A stretch of DNA of 64,000 nucleotides from Halichoerus grypus (lineage: Eukaryota > Chordata > Mammalia > Carnivora > Phocidae), in NCBI RefSeq assembly GCF_964656455.1, contig NC_135719.1, positions 70,358,283 to 70,422,282 on the forward strand, in the 5' to 3' direction. Below, piece by piece: positions 42,801 to 57,800 of the stretch; the stretch's first letter is position 1; each line of letters starts with the position of its first letter. A program made the position numbers and the translations under genes. The notes under the pieces were generated by a model. That model was not told where the DNA came from, searched no databases, and saw only the letters and a list, made by a program, of their open reading frames with translations.

Positions 42801-45800
42801 GGGGCTCGATCCCAGAACCCTGGGATCATGACCTGAGCCGAAGGCAGACGCTTAACGACTGAGCCACCTAGGCGCCCCTCTAGTACAAGCTTTATTGAAA
42901 TATATTTCACATACCAATAATAGCCTTTTTAAATGTACAATTCAGTGGTTTTTAGTATATGCATAGAGATGTATAACTATCATCACTATATGATTCCAGA
43001 ATGTTTTCTCTAAAAAGAAACCCCACTCCCCTTAGCTGTTGTCTTTCATTTTCTCTATTCCCCCTCAGCCCCAGGAAGCCACTTAGCACTATAAATGTAC
43101 CTGTTCTAGACATTTTATGCAAATAGAGCAACATGTGGTCCTTTATGTCCATCTTCTCACTTAGCGTGTTTTCAAGGTTCATTCACGTTTTAGCATGTAT
43201 CAGTACTTCATTTCTTTTTGTTATCAAATAATATGCCATTGTGCGGACATACTGCATTTTACTATCCATGTATCACTTAATGTGTTAATCGGATTGTTTC
43301 TACTTTTTGGCTTTTACAAATGATAGCTATGAATAGTGAGTTGTTTCCACTTTTGGCTGTTATGAATAATGCTGCCATGAAGATTTGTGTACAAGTTTTC
43401 AGTGTGGGCATTTGTTTTCATTTCTCTTTTGTATATACCTAGAAGAGGAATCACTGGGTCATATGAAAACTCTGCTTATCCTTTTTGAGGAACTATCAGG
43501 CTGTTTTCCAAAGTGGCTGCGCCATTTTGAATTCTAGGGGTTCCTTTTTTAATGCACTTGCTCTTTGGAAGTGTCCCTATCTTGAAAAAACTCCTTTTTT
43601 TTTACATACTAACATTAGATTGATGATAGTTTTAAGTGACAACTATTTGAATACTGTTACCAAAGCCTTCTGATTTTTGTCAGAAGTGTGGTGCTTTGAA
43701 TATGATGAGCAATAGCATATTTGAAGACCTAAAAACTTTCTAACAATTGGTTAACATCCAAAGTTAGTTTGAAAGCTTTGAATAATATGCTAAAGGTTAG
43801 GGGCACCTGGCTGGCTCAGTCGGTTAAGCATCTGAGTTTTGATTTTGGCTCAGGTTATGATCTCAGGGTTATGAGATCAAGCCCTGGGTCAGGCTCTGCA
43901 CTGGGCATGGAGCCTGCTTGATTCTGTCTCTCCCTCTCCCTCTGTCCACCCCCTCACCCCCCAACCCCCGGTCGAGCTCTCTCTTTAGGAAAAAAAAATA
44001 CCTATATAGTTATATAGATATGTATATATGGTGAAGTTTATAAACCTGCAGAAATAATAATTGTAAGATATCTGACTGTTTTGACTTAGAGTTCCTTCTT
44101 AAAGTACAGTGCTAGGCATTTGGTGCTTGAAATATTTGGTCTTTTTTTTTAGTGTAGTTGACATAAAATATTAGTTTCACTTATGCAACATAAGTGATTT
44201 AACATCTCTATACATTATATTATGCTCACAAGTGTAGCTACCATCTGTCACCATACAACACTATTATAATATCATTGACTGTATTCCTTGTGCTAGGCCT
44301 TTTATTCCCATGATTTATTCATTCCATAACTGGAAGCCTGTATCTCCCACTCTCTTTCTCCCATTTTGCCCAACCCCCATCACCCTCCTCCCCTCTTGAC
44401 AACCATCAGTTTGTTCTCTCTTCAGGTCTGATTTTGCTTTTTGTTGTTTTTTAGATTCCACATATGAGTGAAATCATGTGGTATTTGTCTTTTTCAGTCT
44501 GACTTATATCACTGAGCATAATACCCTGTACATCCATCGATGTTGTCACAAATGGCAGGAGCTCATATACATGCATACATATGTGTGTGTGTGTGTGTGC
44601 ATGCACGCGTGCCACATTTTTATCCATTCACCAATCAGTGGACACTTAGGTTGCTTCTGTATCTTGGCTATTATAAATAATGCTGTGGTAAACATGAATG
44701 CATGTATCTCTCTCTCTCTTTTTTTTTAACATTTTATTTATTTGTCAGAGAGAGAGAAGGCACAAACAGGGGGAGCGGCAGGCAGAGAGAGAAGCAGGCT
44801 CCCTGCCGAGCAAGGAGCCCGATGTGGGTCTCGATCCCAGGACCCTGGGGTCATGACCTGAGCCAAAGGCAACCACCTAACTGACAGCCACCCAGGCGCC
44901 CCGCACGTATCTCTTTTGAATTAGTTTTTATATTTTCTTTGGGTAAATACCCAGTAGTGGAATTACTGGATATGATATTTCCACTTTTAATTTTTTGAGG
45001 AACCGCCATACTGTTTTCGAGAGTGGCTGTACCAATTTGCATTCCCACCAACAGTGCACGAGGATTCCTTTTTCTCTCCATCCTTACCAACACCTGTTAT
45101 TTCTTGTGTTTTTGATACTAACCATTCTGACAGGTGTAAGGTGATCTCTTGTTGTAGTTGATTTGCATTTTCCTGATGATTAGTGATGTTGGGCATCTTT
45201 TCATATGTCTGTTGGCCATCTGTATGTCTTCTTTGGGAAAATGTCTGTTTAGGTCCTTTGCCTATTTTTTAAATCATATTGTTTGTTTTTTTGGTGTTGA
45301 GTTGTACAAGTTCTTTACGTATTTTGGATATTAACCCCTTATAGGATATATAATTTGCAAATATCTTCTTCCATTCAGTAGGTTGCCTTTTTGTTTTGTT
45401 GATGATTTCTCTCACTGTGCAAAAGCTTTTTATTTTGAAGTAGTCCAATAGTTTATTTTTGCTTTTGTTTCCCTTGCCTTAGGAGACATCTAGAAAAATG
45501 TTGCTTTGGCTGATGTCAGAGAAATTACTGTCTCTGTTCTCTTCTAAGATTTTTATGGTTTTGGGTCTCAAATTTAGGTTTTTAATCCATTTTGAGTTTA
45601 TTTTTGTTCGTGGTGGTAGAAAGTGGTCCAGTTTCATTCTTGTGCATGTGACTGTCCAGTTTTCCCAGCACCATTTATTGAGCAGACTGTCTTTTCCCCA
45701 TTTTATATTCTTGCCTCCTTTGACATAGATTAATTGGCTGTATAAGCATGGGTTTATTTCTGAATTCTCTATTCTGTGTTGTTGGAAATTTTTTTTTTTT

Positions 45801-48800
45801 TTTAAGTAAGCTCTATGCCCAACATGGGACTTGAACTTATGACACTGAAATCAAGGATCATATGCTCTACCAACAGCCAGCCAGACGCCTCTTATTTCTG
45901 GGTTCTCTGTTCTGTTCCACTGATCAATGTGTCTGTTTCTGTGCCAGCACTGTATACTGTTTTGATCACTACAGCTTTGTAGTGTATCTTGAAATCTGGA
46001 ATTGTGATACTTTCAGCTTTGTTTTTCTTTCTCAAGATTGCTTTGGCTGCTTGGGGTCTTTTGTGGTTCCATACAAATTTTAGTGTTATTTCTTTTAGTT
46101 CTTTGAAAAATGCTGTTGATATTTTGGTAGGGATTCCAATACTTGGCCTTTTTTAAATTGAAGTAAAACATATATATGGGAAAGTTAATAGATTTTAACT
46201 ATATAGCTCAATGAATGCTCATTTAATTTTGACCGTTGACAGGGGACCTCGTGATAGTTCTCCGTGTCACTTTTCTGTCCTAATTTCAGTTCTTGGACTG
46301 GCTGCAATCTAGGAAAGAGATTCAACAGTGGACTGTTTAAGTTTATATTTATATTTATCCATTAGTAATAAGTGAAACAAAATTAATGTGAGCTTTGGGG
46401 GTCAATTTAAATGCAGTGTTTGAAAGAATCTCTCCCTGGACAGAAAAAAAAAAAAATCGATTATTCATATGTTAGAATTCTGGCAATGTAGGCATTATGG
46501 TTATCCATAATATTGTCAGACTCTGTTAGTGGGAGATATAAAGAGTGAAAAGACTTGAAATATAGGAGAATTGGGATGGCTAGTGACTCTCTGAACCAGA
46601 TAGAGGACCAAAACCCAGAATAACATGTATCAAAACCTTACTAAATCTGAGGACCTATTGGTAATAGAAATATGGTTTATTTCTTGTCGATGACTTCCAT
46701 GTGGAGCCCTTTCTGTAGTTAATTGCATCACTCGAATATGTGTCAGTTCCAAGCAAATAGTCTGGTGGAAATTCAGAAGCATGAAGTGTTTTTCTTTCTT
46801 AAGTTATTTTCAGCAACTTGCCATGTACATAGCTGATGAACCCGTTTTGTTTTGAAGTAAGGAAATAATTCACTTTGAGGTACTAAATCTTTGTTGGTCT
46901 TTCTGTGGGAAGAACAAATTTAGGAGCTCTGGTTTTTCTCTGGCTCAAGGTTTTGTAGTAAAGATGATTTGAAGGCAGGCTTAGAACTCAGACCAGCCCT
47001 TGTAAGCCTCCCTGTCTTTGCCTGCTTCAGCTGCAGCAGTACCAATACTACAGTGCAGGCCTGCTCTCCACATACGACCCTTTCTATGAGCAACAACGGC
47101 ACCTACTTGGACCCAAAAAAAAGAAATTCAAGGAGGAAAAGAAACTTAAAGGTGAGCATACCGACCTGCCTTCCATATTTACTCATTCTTAGTTTCAGGG
47201 TTTTGTGTAGCCTATTGGTACATTTGGGCTTTGAACATAATCCATGTAGTAGAAACTTGCTTTATCTGAAAAACCCTAGTCTCCCCTATCTAAGTAATAA
47301 GTATTGTTAACCTTATTTCGTATTTGGTTAATGATCTTTTCTAGAATTATAAAGGCATAAGGACTATGGATTCCTAGCCAAAGGTTTAAGCTAATTAGTT
47401 TATTCCTTTTTTCTTCTACACACTCTTCCAAATGTTGATAATCTGGGAGAGGCAGAAGTCGGTTATGCACAGGGAAGTATGAAGAGCAACCTGAAGTGGT
47501 GGGAATAAGTCATCGTTGTTGCTGTATGTGGAACTTTTAAATAGATCACCTCTTGATAATCTTGTGTAGTGTTTGTTTGCATGTTTGCCAGGAAGTGTGT
47601 TTTCCTCCCTTACTGAGCTCTAAGCAGCTGGAAATCAGGAAGGAAGTAGGAAGGGAAAGTTTTAAGCTATCTGTACAAGGCAGATTTTATTCCCCTGAAG
47701 GTATGAACTCTACTCAGAAATTCTTTTCAGCCTTCTTCCCTTTCTCCCACATCCACTAGTTTATCTCTTCCACACTCGCACCCCCAAATTAGTTTTTTAT
47801 TCCATGTATGATTTTCTCTTCACAGGTCGTAATGTCCTATCGGCGCATTTTTTTCTTTCTTTGTTATTTCTCTTTAATCACCTTAACATTGCCACCAAGT
47901 AGAAATGTTTCCTTCCTCATGGCCATTATTTGAGTTCATGGTACTTTGTACGTCTCCCTTCCTGTTGTTGGGTTCAACAGAAATTCAGTATTTAGATCTT
48001 AATCTGCGTTTCTCTTTCATGTAACATAAGGAGTATCCAAGATAGTGAGATCTTCCTCCTGGAATGTTCATAGGCCTGAATAGATGAAGAGATAAACATT
48101 GCCAGCCTTAGGTGGAATGAGGAAAGAACCTTGAATTGTCTTAAAGTGATGAGGTTGGTTGTGGCAATATTCTGTGGAAGGGCAGAAATGCAAGGTTCTC
48201 AGTGTCTGTTTCCTTTGCAGCCAAGTTGAAAAAAGTGAAGAAAAAAAGGCGAAGGGATGAAGAACTTTCCTCTGAAGAATCTCCTCGTTGCCACCACCAT
48301 CAGACCAAAGTCTTCGCCAAGTTCTCTCATGATGCACCTCCTCCTGGCACCAAGAAGAAGCACTTATCCATTGAGCAGCTTAATGCTCGTCGCAGGAAAG
48401 TATGGCTCAGCATTGTGAAAAAGGAACTACCAAAGGTATGTGAGTGCCTCCAGCATAGGAGATGGCAAGAATATTTTGTCTCACTGCCCTCTAAAGAGGA
48501 GCTGTGAGAGCTAGGTACCTTCACAGTGTTCAGAAAGAAAACTGATCTCTTGGAATTAAGAACATGTTGATGAGTACTCTTGTCAACCAACTGTTTTTCT
48601 AGATTTTGATCAGAATTCACAAGACAGTTGTTGTATGATGTTCCTTGTCCAAAAAATGGAGGGAAACATCTTTGAGAAAGGAAAGCAGTTTTCTTACTTA
48701 CAGCAGTAGAGATCTGACAGCAAATTGATAGGTGATAATAGAGGAAATTAAAATGAAATTGTAGAGTTAATGTTTCTTGGAGAATCTATAAATATTTGGA

Positions 48801-51800
48801 TGTTACTGAGTAATCACAGGCATTGGAAAAAAATGTGAATGATGCAAGAGAAAGCTGTATAAGCATTCTTTTTGCTCTTTTAATTTGTTTGGTTTTGATA
48901 ACATTTTATTTTGATATAATTTCAAATTTGAAAGTTTCAGGAATTGTGTGAGGAGTGTCCATATACCCTTTACTCAGTTACTCACCAGTTGTTTGCATTT
49001 TACTTACTTAATTGCCTTATAAATTGTGTGCAATCCTAATAGAAAAATGAACAGGATATTTTCTGATTTTAGAAAAGTTGATACTAGGGGCTCCTGGGTG
49101 GCTCAGTCATTAAGCGTCTGCCTTTGGCTTAGGTGAGGATCCCAGGATCCTGGGATCGAGCCCTGTATCAGGCTCCCTGCTCTGCGGGAAGCCTGCTTCT
49201 CCCTCTCGCACTCCCCCTGCTTATGTTCCCTCTCTTGCTGTGTCTCTCTCTGTCAAATAAATAAATAAAATCTTTAAAAAAAAAAAAAAGTTGATACTAA
49301 CCTCAAGGAAAAAGTCAGTGTGTAAGAATTGCTGGAGAAACACTGAAAAAGCACCATCAAACATTAAAATACACTATAAATCTCTATAATTAAAACAATG
49401 TAGTACTGGCACATGAATAGGCAAATAGAACAGTAGAGTAGACTAATGCACTTCTTTTATTTTTTTTAATTTTTTTTAAAGATTTTATTTATTTATTTGA
49501 CAGAGAGAGACACAGCGAGAGAGGGAAAACAAGCAGGGGGAGTGAGAGAGGGAGAAGCAGGCTCCCTGCAGGGCAGGGAGCCCGATGTGGGGCTCAATCC
49601 CAGGACCCTGGGATCATGACCTGAGCCGAAGGCAGAAGCTTAACGACTGAGCCACCCAGACGCCCCAAGACTAATGCACTTTTTAATAAGTCGTGCTGGA
49701 ACAACTAGGTAGCCTTTGGAAAAAGATAAAATTAGATGTTTCTCACACATATACTCTGAACGTATTAGGGTTCTCAGTGTAAAAAATGAAACCATACAAA
49801 GACTAGAAGAACGCTATCACATTCCTATTTAACCTTTGCATAGGAAAAGTTTCTATGTGTGACCCAGAGGCAATGAAAGAAAACATTAGTAAATTTGACT
49901 AAATACAAATAAATTTTTTCATGACAAAAGATAACTGATGAAGTGGGAAAAATTATTTACATTGTATATCACAGTCAAAGGGCTATTATCTCTAATATAT
50001 TAAAAACTCTTAAAATTGAAGGACACTTTTGACACAGGACCAGAGCATGGGGACACAGTTTGATCTCAGGGTATCAGGCGCAGGAGACCTTCCTAAAGTA
50101 ACTTTTGAGAGAGGGCTTTTAGTCATCACCAACTACCCTTGGAACTTCTGAGCCTGCAGCAGCAAATGCAGATTTAAAGAAAGCACCAGAAGCATTCACA
50201 AAGGAAACAATAATGTTCACTGAGAAACAATTGGCAGATTTGGAATTCTTGTTCAGGAAGAACCCATACCCTGCTCCCCATCGCAGTAAGTTTATTTAGC
50301 TCCTCTTTCAAAAAGAAATGGCCTCAAAACTGGAGATACTATCTCGCAGTACTGCAGATTTGGTTCAAGAACCATAGAGCAAAACTCAAGAAAGCCAAAC
50401 AACAGCAATTAGCTGGGATGGAAGTTAAGACCAGCTCTTCCAAGAGAAGCACAGATGCACCTCCAGCATCCCCTGATGGTGCCTACCCTGCTTCCCTGCT
50501 TTATACAGATCATCTGATACCTTCCTTCCAACTCAGCATATGCTCCAATTTTAAGGCTCTCCCAGACCATTCTGTTGGCTACAAAATAGTCCATTTTGGC
50601 TGCTGCCAAGATCCTAACATCTCCCTTTGTCCCACTATAGAATCTCAAATTCTTTTCACGAGCTTCACTGCCAATTCTTTTTGTTCTTCATCTCCACAAA
50701 GAACTTAATGAGAGAAGCCAGGCACAAAAGATCACACATTGTAATGATTTGCAATGATTCCCATACAAGAGGCAGATATGAGATCTACACAACATGGATG
50801 CATTTAAAAAACATGCTCTGTGAAAGAAAAAAGACACAGAAGTACCCGTGTTGTGGAATTGAGTGGAAAGAGGTGCTAAATAAACTTATTGAGATGGGGA
50901 TGTTTCATGTTGTAATTCGGATGGCAGTAACCTGCATGTATAAATTCATCCAAAGACAGAACTGTAATACTATATTACGTACACCACAAAAAACAATCAT
51001 GTGACAGGATGAAGGTGTCAGCTAATGCCATCGTGGTAGTCATTCTGCAATATATAAATGTATCATATCAACACATCGTACACCTTACTCTTGCACAATG
51101 TTGTGTGACAGTTGTATCTCAGTAAAGCTGGAGAAAATTTTTAAATTATATCTCAATAAATATATACAATGAGAAAAAGAACTGAGGGACAAAGGACCAG
51201 AAATTCAGTAGACAAATAAAATGACATGAATCGAAATTGACAAAGATATAAAAATGGCCCTCGGGGTGCCTGGGTGGCTCAGTCAGTTTAGTGGCTGCCT
51301 TCGGCTCTTGTCATGATCCCAAGGTTCTGGGATCGAGCCTCACATTGGGCTCCTTGCTCAGCAGGAAGCCTGCTTCTTCACCTCCCTCTGCCTGCCGCTC
51401 CCGTTTGTGCTCTCTCTCTCTCTGTGTCAAATAAATAAATGCAATCTTAAAAAAAAAAAATGGCCCTCAAACATTAAAAGGTTCAAAGTCTCTCGTAATT
51501 GGAGTAATATAAATTAAAATAATACCTAGATACCATTTTGTACTTATCACAGTGGCAAAAATTTTAAAATATGATAACACATTCTGTTAAGGAGGCTGTG
51601 GGGAAACGGACATTTTCATACATTGCTGCTAGGAATGCAGATTTGAGAGAACTGTTCTGGAGGGCAAGTGGGTAATACCTAACCATCTCCATATGCACTT
51701 AACCTTTCAAACCAGCATTTCTGCTTCTAGAAATTATCCTGAGGCTGTATCTCCAGCAATACAAAAATACATGTAAACAAAGTTACTCATTCCAGCATTA

Positions 51801-54800
51801 TTGTTATTATTTTAAAGTTTATTTATTTATAATCTCTACACCCAACGTGGGGCTCGAATTCACAATCCCAAGATCAAGAGTAGCAAGCTCCACTGGGCCA
51901 GCCAGATGCCTCACAACATTATTTTTAATTGCAAAATAAAGTAAACAACTTAAGTGCCTATATGTGGGACTTGAACTCTGGTAGATCTACACAGTGGATT
52001 ATTATGCTGTAGTCAAAAAGAAATAATGAAGACCTTTCTGAGATGATATGGAGTAATTTCTAGGATGTACTGTTAAGTGAGAAAAGCAAACAAAAACAGA
52101 TATCTATAGTATTTACCTTTCATATAAGCAAAACAGGAATACAAGAAAATACACAAATAAATCCTCATTCATGCAAAAGAAATTCAGGAAGAATAAACCA
52201 GATATCAAAGTGTTGATTTCTTATAGGGGGCAAGTGGGGAAAATGTAGAAAGAGGGGAATGGACGGACAGGTTAGCAGGGATGAGGGGGCAGTCTTCAAG
52301 TACATCTTTTTATATATAGGACTGCCTTTCAGAATCCTAGTAATGTGTCATATACTCCTCACATACCCCTATAATAAACCCATTAAAACCAACCAGGATG
52401 TGGGTGAAGAAGGAGGTTGAGGGGATATGTGGGCAAAGTGGAATAAAGACAGGGATATAAAATGCTTAACTGCATTAGAAATGAGTAATAAAATCAAGTT
52501 GCAGAGAGTGGGGAAAGAAAAGGACTCATTGAAGTAACTGAGGAAATCAGTATTTTGACTGCATATGTAAGGCTGAAGACGAAAAGAACTATACATAAAT
52601 GCTATGATTGACATAGTAAGTGTTTCTTACAAAGGAATGGGTTAGTAATTTTGGAACTACTTTAAATGCATACTAGAACAAATAAATAAATCTGTTGTAG
52701 TTGACAGCCAGTTTGTCACTGTTGGGAATGCTAAAGTGAAGCCCTTGAAATTTGATTGGAATCAGAGCTATCAGTATGAATTCATGTTTTTATATATATA
52801 CACACACACACACAGATAGATATGTACAGAAATATAGTTTTGTGTATATGCATAGGTTAGTATGCATATATACTTATTTTCTAGCTCTGTTTGCTGAGAG
52901 TGCCTGGAGACAGACCCGGTAACAATGAGGATATCTTGTGCCCAGGTCTTGATTTCTAAACACCTTTTATTCTTTAATAAAAGGAACCAGAGCTCCTTGG
53001 ATAAGTAGTTTATTCCAGAACTTGGCAGGGAAAATACAAGATGAGCCTTAAACATCTTTGAGTGCCAGAAAGTAAGGAAGTGCTTGAAGAAAGATGAGTG
53101 TGAGGGATTGTCAAAAGAACACAGGAGCAGCCTAAAGGAGCTCCTCATGGTCAAAGTTAGAATAATTGAGCACCAAAATTGATAATGATAATACTGGGGT
53201 GCCTGGGTGGCTCAGTTGGTTAAGCATCCTTTCTTGATTTCAGATTAGGTCTTGATCTCAGGGTTTTGAGTTCAAGTTCTGAATTGGCCCCCTGCTGGGC
53301 ATGGAGCCTACTTTAAAAAAGAAAAAAAAAAAGATAATACTGAATTTTAACACATAGATTAAAAGAAATTCCTGTGAGTCCATACTGTTTTAAATAAATA
53401 AGCAAATAGTTAAGGTAGAAGGAACAGCTCTCCCTTGCAATAGAATTCCAGTTAATGAGTGCAGAAGGAAGGAAGGAAGTAGAGAACCATCATTACACAA
53501 ATACCACAGTGATAATTGTTGCAGACTGGATCCATTGATGAAGACTAAAATTAGAGGATAAAGGTTAGAGGAGAAATAATTTGTCAGCATACATATTAGC
53601 ACAGAAAGAAAGATAGTAACTTTCATGATGATAATTGGCAGAATCTACCTTACCCAAAAGATCTAAATAGTCACTAGTAATAAAATTTTGACATTGTGAA
53701 CTTGATGTGATGCATAGAGAATAACACATCATTTCTGTGGTATTCTTGCCAGAATGCATAATGTCATTCCAATCATGAGAAAATACCAGAAAATCACAAA
53801 TTTTGGGACATTCTACAGAGTAACTGATTGGTGCCTTTCAAAAGTGTTGAGGACGTGAGAGAAAGATTGAAGAAATGTAACATAGAGGAAGAGACTAAGG
53901 AGAAAAGCAACTAAATACAGGGGATCCTGTTACAGGATGCTGGAACAGGAAGAGAATTTTAGTGGAAAAAGTGTTGACATTCAAATAAGACTTGTAATTT
54001 AATTAATATTTTACCAGTGTTATTTTCCTTTCTTAGTAATTGTATTCTAGTTATATAAGATGCTAAAACTAGGGAAAGCAGCAGGAGGGATGTAAGGAAA
54101 CTCTATGATTTTTTGCAACTTTTCTGTAAGTCTAAATTAGTTCAAAACAAGAAGTTTTAAAATGATATGGCAAGAATAATGCAAGGAACTGCCATGTAAC
54201 TTTTATTCATATTTAGCAATTGTTTGCTTCCTTTGCTTTTGTTATATAAATGCATACTTTTTTTCTTCCCCATTTTGAGGGTTAGTTTGACACTGTACTG
54301 AACTTCTTTGTAATAGTTCAATGTGTGTTTCTTAAGAAAAAGGACATTTTCTCATAGAACAACAGTGCAGTTATAAAAATTATTATCTGGTCCACAGACC
54401 ATATTCAGATTTCTCATCAGTTGTCTCTATAATGTCCTTTATAGGGCTTTTTTTTTTTTTTTTTGCTTTTTTTTTTAAATTCAATCCAGGATCCAGTCTA
54501 GGACTCCGTGTTTCATTTAGTTGTCACATCTCTTTAATCTCTTTTAAATCTGACACAGTGTTCTTTCATGACATTTTTATTTTTGAATAGTATACACCTG
54601 ATATTTTGTACACTGTTTCTGAATTTGAGTTCATGAGATTCTTAGATTTGGGTTACGCATTTCGGGCAGGATTACCAAAGAAGTGACGTATCCTTCTTGG
54701 TATGACATATTAGGAGGCACATGACACATCCGTCCCAGTATGATGATATTAGCTTTGATCCCTTGGTGTGTTTGGTGCTTCTCTACTGTACAATGACTGT

Positions 54801-57800
54801 TTTTCTCCCCATGCCAATTAGTAAGTATTTTTGGAGAGAAAGTTTAGATAGGAACATTCTTGATGGGAGGTGTTATGGGGAAACCCTCTTTGTACCTGGT
54901 GAAGAGGATTCAAAATGATGCCCTTGCGGGCACCTGGCTGGCTCATTGTGTAGAGCACATGACTCTTAATCTCAGGATTGTGCGTTCAAGCTTCACATTG
55001 GGTGTAGAGATTAAAAAATAAATAAAAATATTTTTTTTTAATGCACTTCTGATGATCAGGAATTCAATAGAAATATTTGAGATCTTTTTTTTTTTTAAGA
55101 TTTTATTTATTTATTTGACAGAGAGAGACACAGCGAGAGAGGGAACACAAGCGGGGGAGTGGGAGAGGGAGAAGGAGGCTTCCCACCGAGCAGGGAGCCC
55201 GATGCAGGGCTCGATCCCAGGACCCTGGGATCATGACCCAAGCCAAAGGCAGATGCCTAACGACTAAGCCACCCAGGCGCCCCAATATTTGAGATTCTTG
55301 TCTTTAAAGTGGTAATAGCTGCTTAAGCATTAGTAAAAGGAAGTTTTTCGTAAAAGGTCTAAAAATTCCCATAAGCAGTCTGAGGTGGGAATTTTATAGA
55401 AATGGCGTTTGGGCCATCTAACTTCACACCCACTGTTTCTTCAGATTTAGGGGGTTGAGTTCTTTAACAGTCAGAGAGTCACTCAGCTGTGCCTATGCTG
55501 TGTCTTCTCCCATGTCAAGTGGATCATTAGGGGAAATCAGGTTTCTTTATTGAGGTTTTTGTTTTAACTGAATTGGAAGACAAAATAAGCAGCTTGTGAC
55601 TGGTTTGTTGGCTGCTGAATCATCTTGTGTTAGGTCTGCCTTGGAATTTTTTGTTTGAGAAGATGAAGCTTAAGTGTTGGCAGAAATTAATAGTAGCAGA
55701 AGGTTTGTCCTGGTTGGAGGACAGAATCACAGATTGGGAGGCTAGTTTACCTCTCCTAACAATTTCTGTGTGTGAGTGACTACTTTCTCAGCTTCTTTAC
55801 AGATTGGCTCTGGAAAGCAGTGTGTTTTAGTCAGGATGGTATATGTTGGGTATGGTGTTATATTTTCCTAGTCCACTTCAAGCCTTAAATCTAGCTTAAA
55901 TTCTTTCCAGAAGGGTGCAGAAGACTCTATTTAAGGCAGCCACAGGACTAGCTTATTCTTCTTAATACTGCTTCAGTAGCTTTGTGTGTGTTTCTGAGTT
56001 GGTGAGTTTCGATGACTTTATTTTTTTTAACCCTTGAGGAGTTGAATAAAAGACATTGTCAGTCTACATAATCTTATTTCAAAAGGACTCCTAAATGAAA
56101 TAATTGTTTTTAAATATTTTAGGCCAACAAGCAGAAAGCTTCAGCTCGTAACCTGTTTCTCACCAATAGCCGAAAGGTAAATTATAGTTTTGTATTTCCC
56201 ATTTTATGTTATGCTGGAACATATTTATATTTGCTGCTCTTGTCTCTTGTGACCTGTTGATAATGAATCTAGTAATACCTAAGAGAATTTCTAAATGTTC
56301 TCCATTTATTTTTTTTTTTTAATTTTATTATGTTATGTTAGTCACCGTACATTACATCATTAGTTTTTGATGTAGCGTTCCATGATCCGTGTTTGCGTGT
56401 AACACCCAATGCTCCATTCAATACATGCCCTCCTTAATACCCATCACCGGGCTAACCCATCCCCCTCCCCCCAAAACCCTCAGTTTGTTTCTCAGAGTCC
56501 ATAGTCTCTCATCGCCATTTATTTTAAAAATAAAATGCTCTTCCTTACATTTCTGATATTTGAACCTTTTTGGATGAGACCATAGCGTGCTCTGATTCCT
56601 TAGGCAGATCATGGAAGCTTCCTGTGCTCAGTCTCTTTAAGAAATGATGATGTTAATATCAATACCTTCCTTTAGAGGAAAGTAGCACAACTTCCTTTGA
56701 AAGCTGTGAGATCAGATGAGGTAATGTTTTTAGTTCTATTTCCCTGGGCTGGTCACTCATCTTTGGTTTCCTCATCTGTAAAATGAGGATGTTGGTACTA
56801 CCAACTTCATCGAGGTTTTGTGAAGAATAAATTAGTTTAATATATGTTAGGCTTAGAGTGGAGCCTAGCATTAATGACTATTACCATTAATATGTGTGAT
56901 AATACTTTGTAACTTCCCAGCACATCTCAGATCATTATGCGTTTTTTTCCCATCTTCTAAGGCAGTATGTGTATAGATTTCTCATTCCATGTATTACCTC
57001 AGGGTCTGGGTCTGGGTCACAGTACTGTGCATGGACATTAATCACGTTGGGGGAGAAAGAGATGTGGCCATAGGAAGACTGTGTGCACTGAACAGACTGA
57101 GGAATGCTGTGGTGTAGAGCTCAGGGATAACTGGCCCTGGTGTTGGGTCTTCTCCTTTGTGAGCCTGTTGTTGTCATCTGCAGCTTGCCCACCAGTGCAT
57201 GAAGGAGGTGCGTCGAGCCGCCTTGCAGGCCCAAAAGAACTGTAAGGAGACCTTGCCTCGTGCCCGCCGCCTCACCAAGGAGATGCTTCTGTACTGGAAG
57301 AAGTATGAGAAGGTGGAGAAGGAACATCGCAAGCGTGCAGAGAAGGAGGCCTTGGAGCAGCGGAAGTTGGATGAGGAAATGCGGGAGGTAAGACAGTAGT
57401 ATAAAATTTTGAAACCCTGATTGCTGCAGCCATATCCGTAGGTTGGTGTGTACTACACAAATGACAAATTAATCAATGAAATCATTGAAAAAGGGTTTTA
57501 AGACATAAGTTTGAGGATAGTAACTTTAGTCCGATAAACTGATTCTGTTTTTATCCTTTCAGTTAGGCCCTCTCTCTGGCCTTCACCTCTCTTTTTCTAT
57601 GCCAAGTTTTTCTGTTCTTTGTAGCCTTATTCCTCTGTATATTTCTGGAGGACTAAAAAAAGGAAAAAGAAGAGGGATGAACAAAAGAAAAAGAAAACCA
57701 CTTACAGCCTATTTTGGCTTGGTTCCAGGTACTGGCTGCAGTTTCTTCCTTGTTGGAAGAGCAGGGCTGGCTGCCAAATTTAGGGCCAGATAGGAACAAT

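Larger units (their letters stand above)
44140..46145 (-). repeat. antisense L1 (3' UTR to ORF2)
   Basis: tagtttcacttatgcaacat, ccatcgatgttgtcacaaat, tccattcaccaatcagtgga, tttgggtaaatacccagtag, gtggctgtaccaatttgcat, ttccattcagtaggttgcct. Two SINEs and a (TG)n tract lie within. Confidence 0.9.
51145..52380 (+). repeat. L1 ORF2 end / 3' UTR, sense
   Basis: aataatacctagataccatt, catacattgctgctaggaat, aattgcaaaataaagtaaac, tagtcaaaaagaaataatga: decayed sense L1 with two SINEs inside. Confidence 0.8.

Noticed and set aside
44478..44729. 83-codon frame with cysteine/valine run
   Set aside because: Translation of antisense L1 and a (TG)n tract.
47276..47470. minus frame with a DRGD end near exon 6
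   Set aside because: Intronic, short, no support.
50281..50305. mini-intron (gtaagt...tttag) in the DPRX-like copy
   Set aside because: Far too short for splicing and not at the known homeodomain intron site. More likely a small insertion.
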